DNA of 7,336 nt from Leptofilum sp050292445. Its GTDB lineage: Bacteria > Chloroflexota > Anaerolineae > Promineifilales > Promineifilaceae. The notes beneath the pieces were generated by a model, which saw nothing but the letters and a program-made list of their open reading frames with translations, had not been told where the DNA came from and did no database searches. The DNA lies in NCBI GenBank assembly GCA_050292445.1, contig JBNKLQ010000298.1, positions 1 to 7,336 on the forward strand, read 5' to 3'. Made by a program: the position numbers and the translations under genes. Positions 1 through 5,814 of the stretch are shown one piece after another. Numbering within the stretch: the stretch's first letter is position 1; each line of letters opens with the position of its first letter.

Positions 1-777
1 TTTGTGGTGCAAGAAGAGGCGCTGGGGCAGGCGCACGCCATCTGGATGTGCCGCGACTTTTTGGATGAGGGCGAGGTGCTGGTGGCTTTTGGTGACGGCG
101 TGGTGGATGCGCGCTACAAAGAAATTCCAGAAGCTGGCGTGGACGGCGTGATTTTGGTGCAGGAGATGGAAGATCCGCGCACTTTTGGCGTGGTGGTGAC
201 GGATGAAAATGACGTGGTGCATGATTTCATCGAGAAGCCAAGCACGATGGAACACAAGCAGGTGCTGGCGGGGATTTACTGGTTTAAACACGGGCGTCTC
301 CTCCACGACGCCATCCAAACCATCATTGCAGAAAATCGGCAAACCAAGGGTGAATTTTACCTGGTGGATGCGTACAAAGTGATGCTGGAGCAAGGCGCGG
401 TTATCAAAGCCAAGCCGACAATTTTCTGGCTGGATGCGGGCAAGCCTGATTTTATGTTAAGCACCAATCAGAGGCTGCTATCGCTAGGCTATGGCACCCA
501 AGACGCCATCGAACGCAGTTATGCCGAAGATTTTACGGCGATACCCCCGGTGTTTATTCATGAAACGGCCGTAATCGATCAAAGCGTCATTGGCCCGTTT
601 GCTAGCATCGAGGCCGGGGCTACGGTGAAAGGCAGCATCGTGCGCAACAGCATTATTGACGCGGGCGCGCACATCGAAAACTGCGTGCTGGATGGCGCGC
701 TGGTGGGGGAAAACGCGCGCCTCATCGGCCAGCCCAAAGCGATGTTTATTGGCGACAATTCCACGATAGAAATGTAG
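1..777 (+). CDS. Sugar-1-phosphate nucleotidyltransferase with C-terminal beta-helix, 5' end missing
   Basis: This protein should join a sugar-1-phosphate to an NTP to give a nucleotide sugar and pyrophosphate, in the cytoplasm, for polysaccharide or cell-surface synthesis. The frame is open at base 1. The N-terminal GxGxR nucleotide-binding loop and roughly 80 residues are missing upstream, so the GTG codons at 4 and 7 are not believable starts. Counting from the GTG at 4, visible family motifs are EALGQAHAI (5-13), the metal-binding FGDG (29-32), FIEKPS (75-80), AGIYWF (89-94), GEFYLVDA (116-123) and WLDAGKP (142-148). From about residue 180 to the end, imperfect hexapeptide repeats (IHETAVIDQSVIGPFASI and onwards) indicate a left-handed beta-helix, as in GlmU/RmlA-like pyrophosphorylases. 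The sugar and base are not readable; glucose-1-phosphate thymidylyltransferase-like is the best guess. The C-terminus stops abruptly at GDNSTIEM, just where a toxin-antitoxin cassette begins. Confidence 0.85.
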   Translation, partial: FVVQEEALGQAHAIWMCRDFLDEGEVLVAFGDGVVDARYKEIPEAGVDGVILVQEMEDPRTFGVVVTDENDVVHDFIEKPSTMEHKQVLAGIYWFKHGRLLHDAIQTIIAENRQTKGEFYLVDAYKVMLEQGAVIKAKPTIFWLDAGKPDFMLSTNQRLLSLGYGTQDAIERSYAEDFTAIPPVFIHETAVIDQSVIGPFASIEAGATVKGSIVRNSIIDAGAHIENCVLDGALVGENARLIGQPKAMFIGDNSTIEM

Positions 778-778
778 A

Positions 779-806
779 TTGACATTTTACATTTGGGCAT
801 TATACT
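779..806 (+). promoter_or_regulatory. Sigma70-like promoter of the toxin-antitoxin module
   Basis: A perfect -35 hexamer TTGACA (779-784) is followed after 16 bases by TATACT (801-806), a five-of-six match to the -10 consensus. It begins two bases after the stop of the preceding gene, so the toxin-antitoxin pair has its own promoter. Transcription would start at about 812-814, inside the palindrome that follows. Confidence 0.7.
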
Positions 807-809
807 TGA

Positions 810-833
810 AGATATGTCAAATTTGACATATCT
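810..833 (+). promoter_or_regulatory. Perfect 24-bp palindromic operator
   Basis: The left half agatatgtcaaa is followed directly by its exact reverse complement tttgacatatct. It sits just after the -10 box and covers the predicted transcription start, a classic place for repression. XRE-type antitoxins usually bind palindromes in their own promoter, so the antitoxin encoded at 1193-1507 is the likely ligand (inference). The half-site core TTGACAT also occurs in the -35 region (779-785), which could provide an additional half-site. Without a T-tract or G+C stem it does not look like a terminator. Confidence 0.7.
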
Positions 834-848
834 AAGCGCTGAAATATT

Positions 849-1175
849 GTGACAGCAGACAAAGAATTGATGATCTTACATGGGGAAATCAAGACGCCCC
901 CACTGTCGCAAGAAGCGCGTTTGGAAGCGGGTTATTTGCTCCGCAAGTTGCAACAGGGCGAGGCATTATCGTTGCCTCATTCGCGCCCTATGCCTGATAT
1001 TGGTAGTCGCTGTCACGAATTAAGAATTCAAGATCAAAAAGTCACCTGGCGGATTATGTACCGCAATGATTCGGACGCGATTATCATTTTGGAAGTTTTT
1101 GCCAAGAAAACAAACAAAACGCCCAGGAAGATCATCGATATTTGCCAAAAGCGGTTGCGACTTTATGATTCTTGA
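849..1175 (+). CDS. HigB/Gp49-family toxin (RelE superfamily mRNA interferase)
   Basis: This 108-residue protein matches the phage Gp49-like HigB toxin family, whose characterised members cleave mRNA, usually at the ribosome. Recognisable blocks are LHGEIKTPP (10-18), EARLEAGYLLRKLQQGE (22-38), SRPMPDIGSRCHELRI (45-60), WRIMYR (67-72) and EVFAKKTNKTP (82-92); the RI-YR and KK-KTP blocks are family hallmarks. I chose the GTG start because relatives have several residues before LHGEIKTPP; the internal ATG at 870 would remove the first strand. No good Shine-Dalgarno sequence precedes it, which would keep toxin output low compared with the antitoxin, whose site is strong. The toxin-first gene order is typical of higBA-type pairs. 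It is AT-richer than the neighbouring housekeeping genes. Target and activity are inferred from the family. Confidence 0.85.
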   Translation: MTADKELMILHGEIKTPPLSQEARLEAGYLLRKLQQGEALSLPHSRPMPDIGSRCHELRIQDQKVTWRIMYRNDSDAIIILEVFAKKTNKTPRKIIDICQKRLRLYDS

Positions 1176-1178
1176 GCG

Positions 1179-1184
1179 AAAGGA
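1179..1184 (+). promoter_or_regulatory. Shine-Dalgarno site deciding the antitoxin start
   Basis: AAAGGA lies 8 bases before the ATG at 1193. The alternative TTG start at 1172 overlaps the toxin stop but has no ribosome-binding site, so the ATG is preferred. Confidence 0.7.
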
Positions 1185-1192
1185 TAGTTCAA

Positions 1193-1507
1193 ATGGATGC
1201 TGAAAAGAAAAAACAATTAATAGAAAAAGGGTGGACACCTACAACGGTCCAGGATTTCTTAGGTTTGGCTTCCGACGAAATGGCTTACATTGAACTAAAA
1301 CTGCACTTAAGCCGTGAACTTAAAGCCCGCCGCAGCCAAAAGGGACTCACACAAGCTGCTTTGGCTGAACTCATCGAATCCAGCCAGTCCCGCGTAGCCA
1401 AGATGGAAAAGAGCGATTCCACAGTATCGGTTGATTTGTTAGTGCGTTCACTTTTCGCTCTGGATGCCACCGTGGAAGACATCGCCAAAGCACTGACCCA
1501 CGCCTAG
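1193..1507 (+). CDS. XRE-family helix-turn-helix antitoxin
   Basis: A 104-residue DNA-binding antitoxin, expected to neutralise the upstream toxin and repress the shared promoter. The N-terminal segment GWTPTTVQDFLGLASDE (13-29) is typical of antitoxins paired with Gp49-like toxins. The Cro/C1-type helix-turn-helix spans about 36-100: RELKARRSQKGLTQAALAEL (41-60) carries the first helices, and SSQSRVAKME (63-72) is the recognition helix. The frame can be extended upstream to a TTG at 1172, but an AAAGGA site places the start at this ATG, 17 bases after the toxin stop. The two genes form a single bicistronic unit. The palindrome at 810-833 is the probable operator. Its stop codon directly abuts the remnant beginning at 1508, which marks the right edge of the cassette. 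Confidence 0.88.
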   Translation: MDAEKKKQLIEKGWTPTTVQDFLGLASDEMAYIELKLHLSRELKARRSQKGLTQAALAELIESSQSRVAKMEKSDSTVSVDLLVRSLFALDATVEDIAKALTHA

Positions 1508-1558
1508 AAATATCTTGGAGGCAATTCGACCATAGAGATTGAATTATTGAGCCAGTAA
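1508..1558 (+). pseudogene. Remnant of a nucleotidyltransferase 3' end, displaced by the TA cassette
   Basis: Read from 1508, this stretch encodes KYLGGNSTIEIELLSQ followed by a TAA stop. It aligns without gaps with the last residues of the gene ending at 777 (MFIGDNSTIEM). Over 33 bases from 742 and 1508, 23 are identical, and six of the ten differences fall at third codon positions, as expected for homologous coding DNA that has diverged. It has no start of its own and begins directly after the antitoxin stop. The likeliest reading is the original C-terminal tail, separated from its gene when the toxin-antitoxin cassette arrived. Chance similarity of such a short segment cannot be fully excluded. 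Confidence 0.5.
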
Positions 1559-1573
1559 GTGGTTAGAAAATAG

Positions 1574-1640
1574 ACCGCAGATTAATGTTTGATAGACACC
1601 GATAAAAAGAAAAATCAGCGTCATCAGCGTTTATCAGCGT
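1574..1640 (+). repeat. Intergenic repeat with three ATCAGCGT units
   Basis: ATCAGCGT occurs three times at 1614-1621, 1623-1630 and 1633-1640, with a period of 9-10 bases, preceded by ACCGCAGATTAA at 1574-1585. It resembles a class of loosely repeated intergenic sequences common in large bacterial genomes (from general knowledge, not a search). The last unit ends 7 bases before the ribosome-binding site of the aminotransferase. A related fragment, AACCGCAGA, occurs at 2831-2839 on the other side of that gene. Function is unknown. Confidence 0.5.
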
Positions 1641-1647
1641 CCCATTG

Positions 1648-1653
1648 AAGGAG
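1648..1653 (+). promoter_or_regulatory. Shine-Dalgarno site deciding the aminotransferase start
   Basis: AAGGAG, a strong match to the anti-Shine-Dalgarno, is 6 bases before the ATG at 1660. The in-frame TTG at 1645 overlaps this site and is therefore rejected as a start. Confidence 0.8.
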
Positions 1654-1659
1654 AATGAG

Positions 1660-2823
1660 ATGCGTAACTTTATTTCAGATCGAGTCGCGGCCACGCCGCC
1701 TTCGGGGATTCGGAAGTTTTTTGATATTGCTGCCAACATGAAGGATGTCATTTCTTTGGGCATTGGTGAGCCAGATTTTGTGACGCCGCAGCCCATTTTG
1801 CAGGCAGGCATCGACAGTTTGCAGCGGGGCGAGACGGCCTACACCTCCAACAGCGGCACTGTGGAACTGCGCCACGCGCTGAGCCAGCACCTCAACAAGC
1901 TGTACAAAGTGCATTACGATCCGGCCGAGGAGATTATTGTGACCGTGGGAGTGAGTGAGGCGCTGTATCTGGTGATGACGGCCGTTCTCAATCCCGGCGA
2001 CGAGGTGATCATTCCTGAACCCAGTTTTGTCTCTTATGCCCCGGAAGTCAGCTTTGCTGGCGGGCTGCCCGTGGCTGTGCCTACTTACGTTAAGGACAAT
2101 TTTCAGGTGACGGCCGAAACCATCGAAGCGGCCATCACGCCCAAGACGAAGGCGATTTTGTTGGGCTACCCCAACAATCCCACCGGCGCGGTGATGACCA
2201 GAGAGGTGATGTTGGCGGTAACGGCCGTTGCCGAACAGCACGATCTCCTCATCATTTCCGACGAAATTTACGACCGTCTGGTCTACGGCATTGAGCACGT
2301 CTGCGTGCCGGCTCTGCCAGGGCTGCGTGAGCGCACGGTTTTGCTGGGCGGCTTCAGCAAAGATTACGCCATGACTGGCTGGCGCATCGGCTACGCTTGC
2401 GCCCCGGCCGAGATTTTGGCCGCCATGCGCAAGGTGCACCAATACACGATCATGTCCGCCCCAACCACCGGGCAAGCGGCGGCGGTTGCCGCTTTGACCC
2501 CCGCTGGCGACCGCTACGTGGAGGAAATGCGCCAGGAGTACGACCGCCGCCGACGTTTGATTGTGGATGGCTTCAACACGCTGGGGATGGACTGCTTTGA
2601 GCCACGCGGCGCGTTTTACGCCTTCCCCTCCATTGCCAAAACCGGCATGAGCAGCGACGACTTTGCCATGCGTCTGCTGGATGAAGAAGAAGTAGCTATG
2701 GTCCCCGGCGACGCCTTTGGGGCCAGCGGCGCAGGCTTTGTCCGCGCCAGCTACGCCACCGCCTACGAAAAAATCGAAGAAGCCCTCAACCGCCTGGAGC
2801 GCTTCATGCGTCGGCATGGGTAA
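1660..2823 (+). CDS. Class I/II PLP-dependent aminotransferase (aspartate/aromatic type)
   Basis: A 387-residue, full-length fold-type I aminotransferase. It should move an amino group between an amino acid and a 2-oxo acid in the cytoplasm. Family landmarks are the N-terminal ISLGIGEPDF (31-40), the YTSNSGTVELR segment (61-71), YPNNPTG (170-176), DEIYDRLVY (201-209, D201 and Y204 contacting the cofactor) and GFSKDYAMTGWRIGY (231-245), in which K234 forms the Schiff base with PLP. The arginine in GFVRASYA near the C-terminus is the expected substrate carboxylate ligand. The pattern fits the aspartate aminotransferase/PatA-like subgroup, but substrate choice cannot be read from sequence alone. 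It stands alone, with its own strong ribosome site. Two exact ACGGCCGT octamers lie in it, and its base composition (for example 44 G+C in 2461-2520) is typical of the core genes here. Confidence 0.93.
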   Translation: MRNFISDRVAATPPSGIRKFFDIAANMKDVISLGIGEPDFVTPQPILQAGIDSLQRGETAYTSNSGTVELRHALSQHLNKLYKVHYDPAEEIIVTVGVSEALYLVMTAVLNPGDEVIIPEPSFVSYAPEVSFAGGLPVAVPTYVKDNFQVTAETIEAAITPKTKAILLGYPNNPTGAVMTREVMLAVTAVAEQHDLLIISDEIYDRLVYGIEHVCVPALPGLRERTVLLGGFSKDYAMTGWRIGYACAPAEILAAMRKVHQYTIMSAPTTGQAAAVAALTPAGDRYVEEMRQEYDRRRRLIVDGFNTLGMDCFEPRGAFYAFPSIAKTGMSSDDFAMRLLDEEEVAMVPGDAFGASGAGFVRASYATAYEKIEEALNRLERFMRRHG

Positions 2824-2899
2824 TTATGTGAACCGCAGAAAATTACCAGTTGATGTGAAAACCAAAAAGTATCCTTAAAAAGTAAGGAACTCAATTTTT

Positions 2900-3718
2900 A
2901 TGACACATATCTCCTTGCAAGTTTATGCTGCCAACCGAGAACAACTTCTTGCTCAAATTGTTGCGGCAATTTCAGATGATGATCGCTTTGTAGCCGCTTG
3001 GTTAACTGGTAGCTATAGTCGCTCTAATCAGGATGCACTTAGCGATATAGACATCAGCATTGTCGTTTCAGATGAGCAAGGCGATACGCTTTGCCATCGT
3101 CCGACCCAGGTTAGCGCACAAACGACGCCAGAACGGATGGCCTTGTTTTCCAAATTTGGCGAAATTGCAATCTTACATGAGAACAATCATAATGCTCCTG
3201 ATGGCGGTACTTTTACCAACGTTATCTATGCTAAAACTGCCTTGATTATTGACTGGATAATAATTCCACGAAAAATGGCTCAACGACCATCACCCTCACA
3301 TCTACTTTTTGACCGAGTTGGTATTCTCGAAGCCCCTCCGGATGCCCTTGAGACGTTAGAGCAGCGTGTTGAGAAAATCTCTGAAATTACAGCTTTCTTC
3401 TGGATGATGATGGCTATGACAGTTAAATATTTGTTTCGTCAGGATGCGGTTTTTGTAGTCACTTGGCTTGAAGAACTGCATAAAATGTTGCTTGAGATCA
3501 AGCGGCTAGTGGCTGGTGAGCCCTCTCGCTACAAAGGTGGCTCTTTTACTTCTTTGGTCCCTGATTTGGCAAACCAAACTGAAGCAATCTATCATCTTGC
3601 AAAAGAAATGGAGGGCTTATTGCCTGAAATAGAGGCACTAGGATGTTTTGTGCGCCCATCTCCAATGCCGACTTTGGAAATACTGCTTAACTTTGCCAAA
3701 GAAAAAGGTAGCACATAA
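2900..3718 (+). CDS. Aminoglycoside-type nucleotidyltransferase domain protein
   Basis: A 272-residue protein of the DNA polymerase beta-like nucleotidyltransferase superfamily, which transfers an NMP from an NTP to a small molecule or protein. The signature GSX10DXD is intact: G37, S38, D49 and D51. D118 in TALIIDWIIIP is a good candidate for the third metal-binding aspartate. The C-terminal half (about 140-272) is helical in character, with FFWMMMAMTVKYLFRQD at 166-182, as in the substrate domain of aminoglycoside and lincosamide adenylyltransferases. The substrate is not identifiable and drug resistance is not shown. An AAGGAA site (2884-2889) lies 10 bases before the ATG. The gene is clearly AT-richer than its neighbours (24 G+C of 60 at 3181-3240) and contains no ACGGCCGT octamer, which suggests horizontal acquisition. 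No toxin partner follows it. Confidence 0.8.
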   Translation: MTHISLQVYAANREQLLAQIVAAISDDDRFVAAWLTGSYSRSNQDALSDIDISIVVSDEQGDTLCHRPTQVSAQTTPERMALFSKFGEIAILHENNHNAPDGGTFTNVIYAKTALIIDWIIIPRKMAQRPSPSHLLFDRVGILEAPPDALETLEQRVEKISEITAFFWMMMAMTVKYLFRQDAVFVVTWLEELHKMLLEIKRLVAGEPSRYKGGSFTSLVPDLANQTEAIYHLAKEMEGLLPEIEALGCFVRPSPMPTLEILLNFAKEKGST

Positions 3719-3800
3719 TTCTTTGGACGAATGCAGCACGGGGTTATCTAGACGAAGAATCTGCCGTCCCCCCGAACTCATCAATCTTCTGCGGCAAAAA

Positions 3801-3820
3801 CGGCCGAATTGGAACTGGTA
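3801..3820 (+). repeat. Upstream repeat, copy 1 (before the cytochrome c peroxidase)
   Basis: This 20-base stretch matches 4931-4950 at 17 positions; the shared core is GGCCGAATTNNAACTGGTA. Both copies lie in the short gap in front of a gene (ATG at 3831 and 4976). The flanking ten bases on the left are also partly similar. It may be a dispersed intergenic repeat or a regulator site. The rest of the gap from 3719 shows no gene, RNA or terminator that I can support. Confidence 0.45.
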
Positions 3821-3824
3821 AAAT
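3819..3824 (+). promoter_or_regulatory. -10 box for a probable leaderless start
   Basis: TAAAAT lies with only six bases between it and the ATG at 3831, so transcription would begin at or next to the start codon. There is no Shine-Dalgarno sequence in front of this gene, and no convincing -35 box is visible. Confidence 0.45.
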
Positions 3825-3830
3825 AGCTCC

Positions 3831-4919
3831 ATGAGCAGTCGTGTTTCCACTCTCTTAACACTTCTTAGCAGCGTCCTGCTACTGCTGTTGGTTGTCGCCT
3901 GTCAAAATCAGCAGGGCGAGGAGGAAGTGTCTGCGGGCGATAAGATTTTGCAGTTTTACAATTTGGACGAACCCTTTCCGCCGCTGATGGAACCGGAAGC
4001 CAATCCGACAACGCCGGAAAAAGTAGCGCTGGGGCGGCTGCTCTTTTTTGATCCGGCGCTGTCAGAAAAAAACGATGTGGCCTGCTCGACCTGCCATCAT
4101 CCTGATTTTGGCCTGAGCGATGGCTTGCCGCGCTCCGTTGGCACTGCGGGTAAACCGGTGCAGCGCAATGCGCTGGCGCTGTGGAATGTGGGGTACGTGA
4201 TGGATTTACAGTGGGACGGCCGTATCGAATCCCTTGAATCCCAGGTCAATAATCCACTGACCAGTGCCCTGGAGATGGACGTACATAATACGGATGATTT
4301 GCTGGCCAAACTGCTGTCTTATCCTGAATATGCCGAGTTGTTTGCCGCCGCGTTTCCCGGCGAGACAATCAGCATGACGCAGGTGGAAAACGCGCTGGCG
4401 GCGTTCCAACGGACGCTGATTAGCAACAACAGCCGCTTTGACCAATTTGTGGCCGGTGACGAGACGGCGCTGACGGAAGCTGAACAGCGGGGTCTGGATA
4501 TGTTTCGCTCAGAGCGGCTGCAATGTATTGTTTGCCACACGCCGCCGCTGTTTACCGATATGTCGTTTCGCGTGGTCGGCGTCGAGGGTGGCGACCGTGG
4601 TCGAGGGAAGGTGCTGTTTAATGGCATCGACGGTTCGTTCCGCGTGCCCACGCTGCGCAATGTGGCGCTGTCTGCGCCGTACATGCATAATGGGTCGCTG
4701 GCCACGCTGGAAGATGTGCTCAATTTTTACGCAGATGGTGGCGGCCGCGTGCGCGGGGTCGAAAATATGGATGTGCTCATTCAGGGATTCAGTTTGACAG
4801 CGCAGGAGCGGGCTGATTTAATCGCCTTTTTACAGGCCTTGACGGATGAGAGTAACCGGCCTGAAATTCCTGACTCTTTACCATCGGGACTACCGGCAGG
4901 GAGGCCAACTGAAAATTAA
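3831..4919 (+). CDS. Di-heme cytochrome c peroxidase (CcpA/MauG family) lipoprotein
   Basis: A 362-residue exported di-heme peroxidase that should reduce hydrogen peroxide to water with electrons from small electron carriers, outside the cytoplasmic membrane. Residues 1-24 form a lipoprotein signal: a long Leu/Val core, then the lipobox LVVAC with C24 as lipidation site. Two covalent heme sites are CSTCH (85-89) and CIVCH (232-236), one per cytochrome domain. W128 sits in LQWDGR, a conserved family segment, and M285 in APYMHNGSL is the expected axial ligand of the C-terminal heme. The end (GVENMDVLIQGFSLTAQERADLIAFLQALT, in pieces) is typical of the family. Length is normal. There are no cytochrome maturation or MauG-substrate genes nearby, so peroxidase is favoured over MauG-type modification. 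The start is probably leaderless. Confidence 0.92.
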   Translation: MSSRVSTLLTLLSSVLLLLLVVACQNQQGEEEVSAGDKILQFYNLDEPFPPLMEPEANPTTPEKVALGRLLFFDPALSEKNDVACSTCHHPDFGLSDGLPRSVGTAGKPVQRNALALWNVGYVMDLQWDGRIESLESQVNNPLTSALEMDVHNTDDLLAKLLSYPEYAELFAAAFPGETISMTQVENALAAFQRTLISNNSRFDQFVAGDETALTEAEQRGLDMFRSERLQCIVCHTPPLFTDMSFRVVGVEGGDRGRGKVLFNGIDGSFRVPTLRNVALSAPYMHNGSLATLEDVLNFYADGGGRVRGVENMDVLIQGFSLTAQERADLIAFLQALTDESNRPEIPDSLPSGLPAGRPTEN

Positions 4920-4930
4920 TGGCGCAATAC

Positions 4931-4950
4931 GGGCCGAATTTCAACTGGTA
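4931..4950 (+). repeat. Upstream repeat, copy 2 (before the mntA-like gene)
   Basis: Partner of the element at 3801-3820 (17 of 20 identical). It begins 11 bases after the peroxidase stop codon. Here it lies about 25 bases before the start codon, whereas copy 1 lies about 10 bases before, so the two are not placed equivalently as promoter parts. Confidence 0.45.
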
Positions 4951-4963
4951 GCCCAAAATTTGT

Positions 4964-4969
4964 TACACT
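4964..4969 (+). promoter_or_regulatory. -10 box for a probable leaderless mntA-like start
   Basis: TACACT ends six bases before the ATG at 4976, and there is no Shine-Dalgarno sequence. This arrangement fits a leaderless transcript beginning at that ATG and favours it over the second ATG at 4982. It would drive the three-gene operon. Confidence 0.5.
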
Positions 4970-4975
4970 AGCGTC

Positions 4976-5389
4976 ATGCAAATGAACGAGCAGATTGTCC
5001 AAACCATTTTGACCCACACCCCGCAGGTGCAGGCTGTGTACCTGTTTGGCTCGTATGGCACGGAGGACGAACGGCCGTCTAGCGACGTAGATATTGCCCT
5101 TCTGCTACCACCTGAAGCGTCCAAGGCTGCGGGCAGCTTGCTGCTGGGCGAACTGCACCTGGCTCTGGCTGAGTTATTGGGCAAGGAAGTTGATCTGGTG
5201 AACCTGCGACAAGTTTCCACCGTCTTCCAAAAAGAGATTGTGATGACGGGGCAGCAGATTTTTTGTGCCGATGCTTATGCGGCTGACGAGTTTGAAATGC
5301 TCACCCTATCCTACTATCAAAAGCTAAACGAAGAGCGGCGCGAAATCTTGGCTGCTTTCAAAGAGTCAGGGCGAGCATACGACGTATGA
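4976..5389 (+). CDS. mntA: MntA-type minimal nucleotidyltransferase antitoxin
   Basis: A 137-residue MNT-domain protein. In studied MntA/HepT pairs, MntA neutralises the HepT RNase by adding AMP units to a tyrosine beside the HepT active site. The catalytic pattern GSX10DXD is intact: G25, S26, D37 and D39 in LFGSYGTEDERPSSDVDIALLL (24-44, read in parts), and the third aspartate is D73 in KEVDLVNL. The C-terminal tail (about 100-137) is helical and charged. Its TGA overlaps the ATG of the next gene (ATGA), which predicts translational coupling. A TACACT box six bases upstream suggests a leaderless message. The enzyme looks active, which makes the missing target in its partner notable. Confidence 0.85.
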   Translation: MQMNEQIVQTILTHTPQVQAVYLFGSYGTEDERPSSDVDIALLLPPEASKAAGSLLLGELHLALAELLGKEVDLVNLRQVSTVFQKEIVMTGQQIFCADAYAADEFEMLTLSYYQKLNEERREILAAFKESGRAYDV

Positions 5390-5814
5390 ACGACATCGTT
5401 ATTAACAAAATCCAAAGCATTCAGCGCTGCATTGCCCGCGCCCGGGCAGAGTTCAATGCCGATCCCGATAGTTTTGCCACGAACTTTACCCGCCAGGATG
5501 CGGCGGTGATGAACGTGCTCCGTGCTTGTGAACAGAGCATTGATTTAGCCAATCACCTCATCAAGACCCACAAAATGGGCGTCCCCACGAGCAGTTCTGA
5601 GAGTTTTGCGCTGCTGGCAGAGCAAAAAGTCATTGATAACCAACTACGCAAAAAGCTGACTAACATGGTGCACTTCCGCAACATGATCGTGCACCAGTGC
5701 CAAAAAATGGAGATCGCCATCGTTCAAGCGGTCATCGAAACTGGCCTCGATGACCTCATTCGCCTTGGCGATGATATTATGAACTGGCTGTCCAAATTAG
5801 AGGAGAACCCATGA
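5386..5814 (+). CDS. hepT: HepT-type RNase toxin (HEPN domain) with no tyrosine
   Basis: A 142-residue, all-helical HEPN-family protein. HepT toxins cleave RNA using an RX4-6H motif at a dimer interface. Here the motif is RNMIVH, with R98 and H103, inside MVHFRNMIVHQCQKME (94-109). Known HepT proteins read RX4HXY, and the Y is the site AMPylated by MntA; this protein has C105 (codon TGC, 5698-5700). The whole protein contains no tyrosine. TAC to TGC is a one-base change. The catalytic residues are intact, so it should still be an RNase, but control by tyrosine AMPylation is impossible. The gene overlaps the mntA-like gene by four bases (ATGA) and overlaps the following glycosyltransferase in the same way, so the three are a tight operon. 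Confidence 0.82.
   Translation: MNDIVINKIQSIQRCIARARAEFNADPDSFATNFTRQDAAVMNVLRACEQSIDLANHLIKTHKMGVPTSSSESFALLAEQKVIDNQLRKKLTNMVHFRNMIVHQCQKMEIAIVQAVIETGLDDLIRLGDDIMNWLSKLEENP
5800..5805 (+). promoter_or_regulatory. Shine-Dalgarno site of the glycosyltransferase
   Basis: GAGGAG, inside the last codons of hepT, lies 5 bases before the ATG at 5811. It allows efficient initiation of the glycosyltransferase in addition to coupling through the ATGA overlap. Confidence 0.7.

Noticed and set aside
870..872. Internal ATG as toxin start
   Set aside because: It would leave only two residues before LHGEIKTPP, while relatives have several more that form the first strand; the GTG at 849 fits better.
1645..1647. 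TTG as aminotransferase start
   Set aside because: It overlaps the Shine-Dalgarno AAGGAG that serves the ATG at 1660.
1675..2817. A 380-codon open frame on the minus strand
   Set aside because: It mirrors the well-supported aminotransferase, has low-complexity His/Gly/Val-rich content with no family motifs, and results from GC-rich codon use on the + strand.
2850..2875. Promoter TTGATG and TATCCT before the AT-rich nucleotidyltransferase
   Set aside because: The spacing is only 14 bases and both boxes are weak.
3719..3800. Possible small RNA or terminator in the gap after the AT-rich nucleotidyltransferase
   Set aside because: I found no stable inverted repeat followed by a T-tract and no conserved RNA pattern.
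4931..4954. GGGC/GCCC hairpin as a terminator of the peroxidase gene
   Set aside because: The stem is only four base pairs around a 16-base loop, with no proper T-tract.
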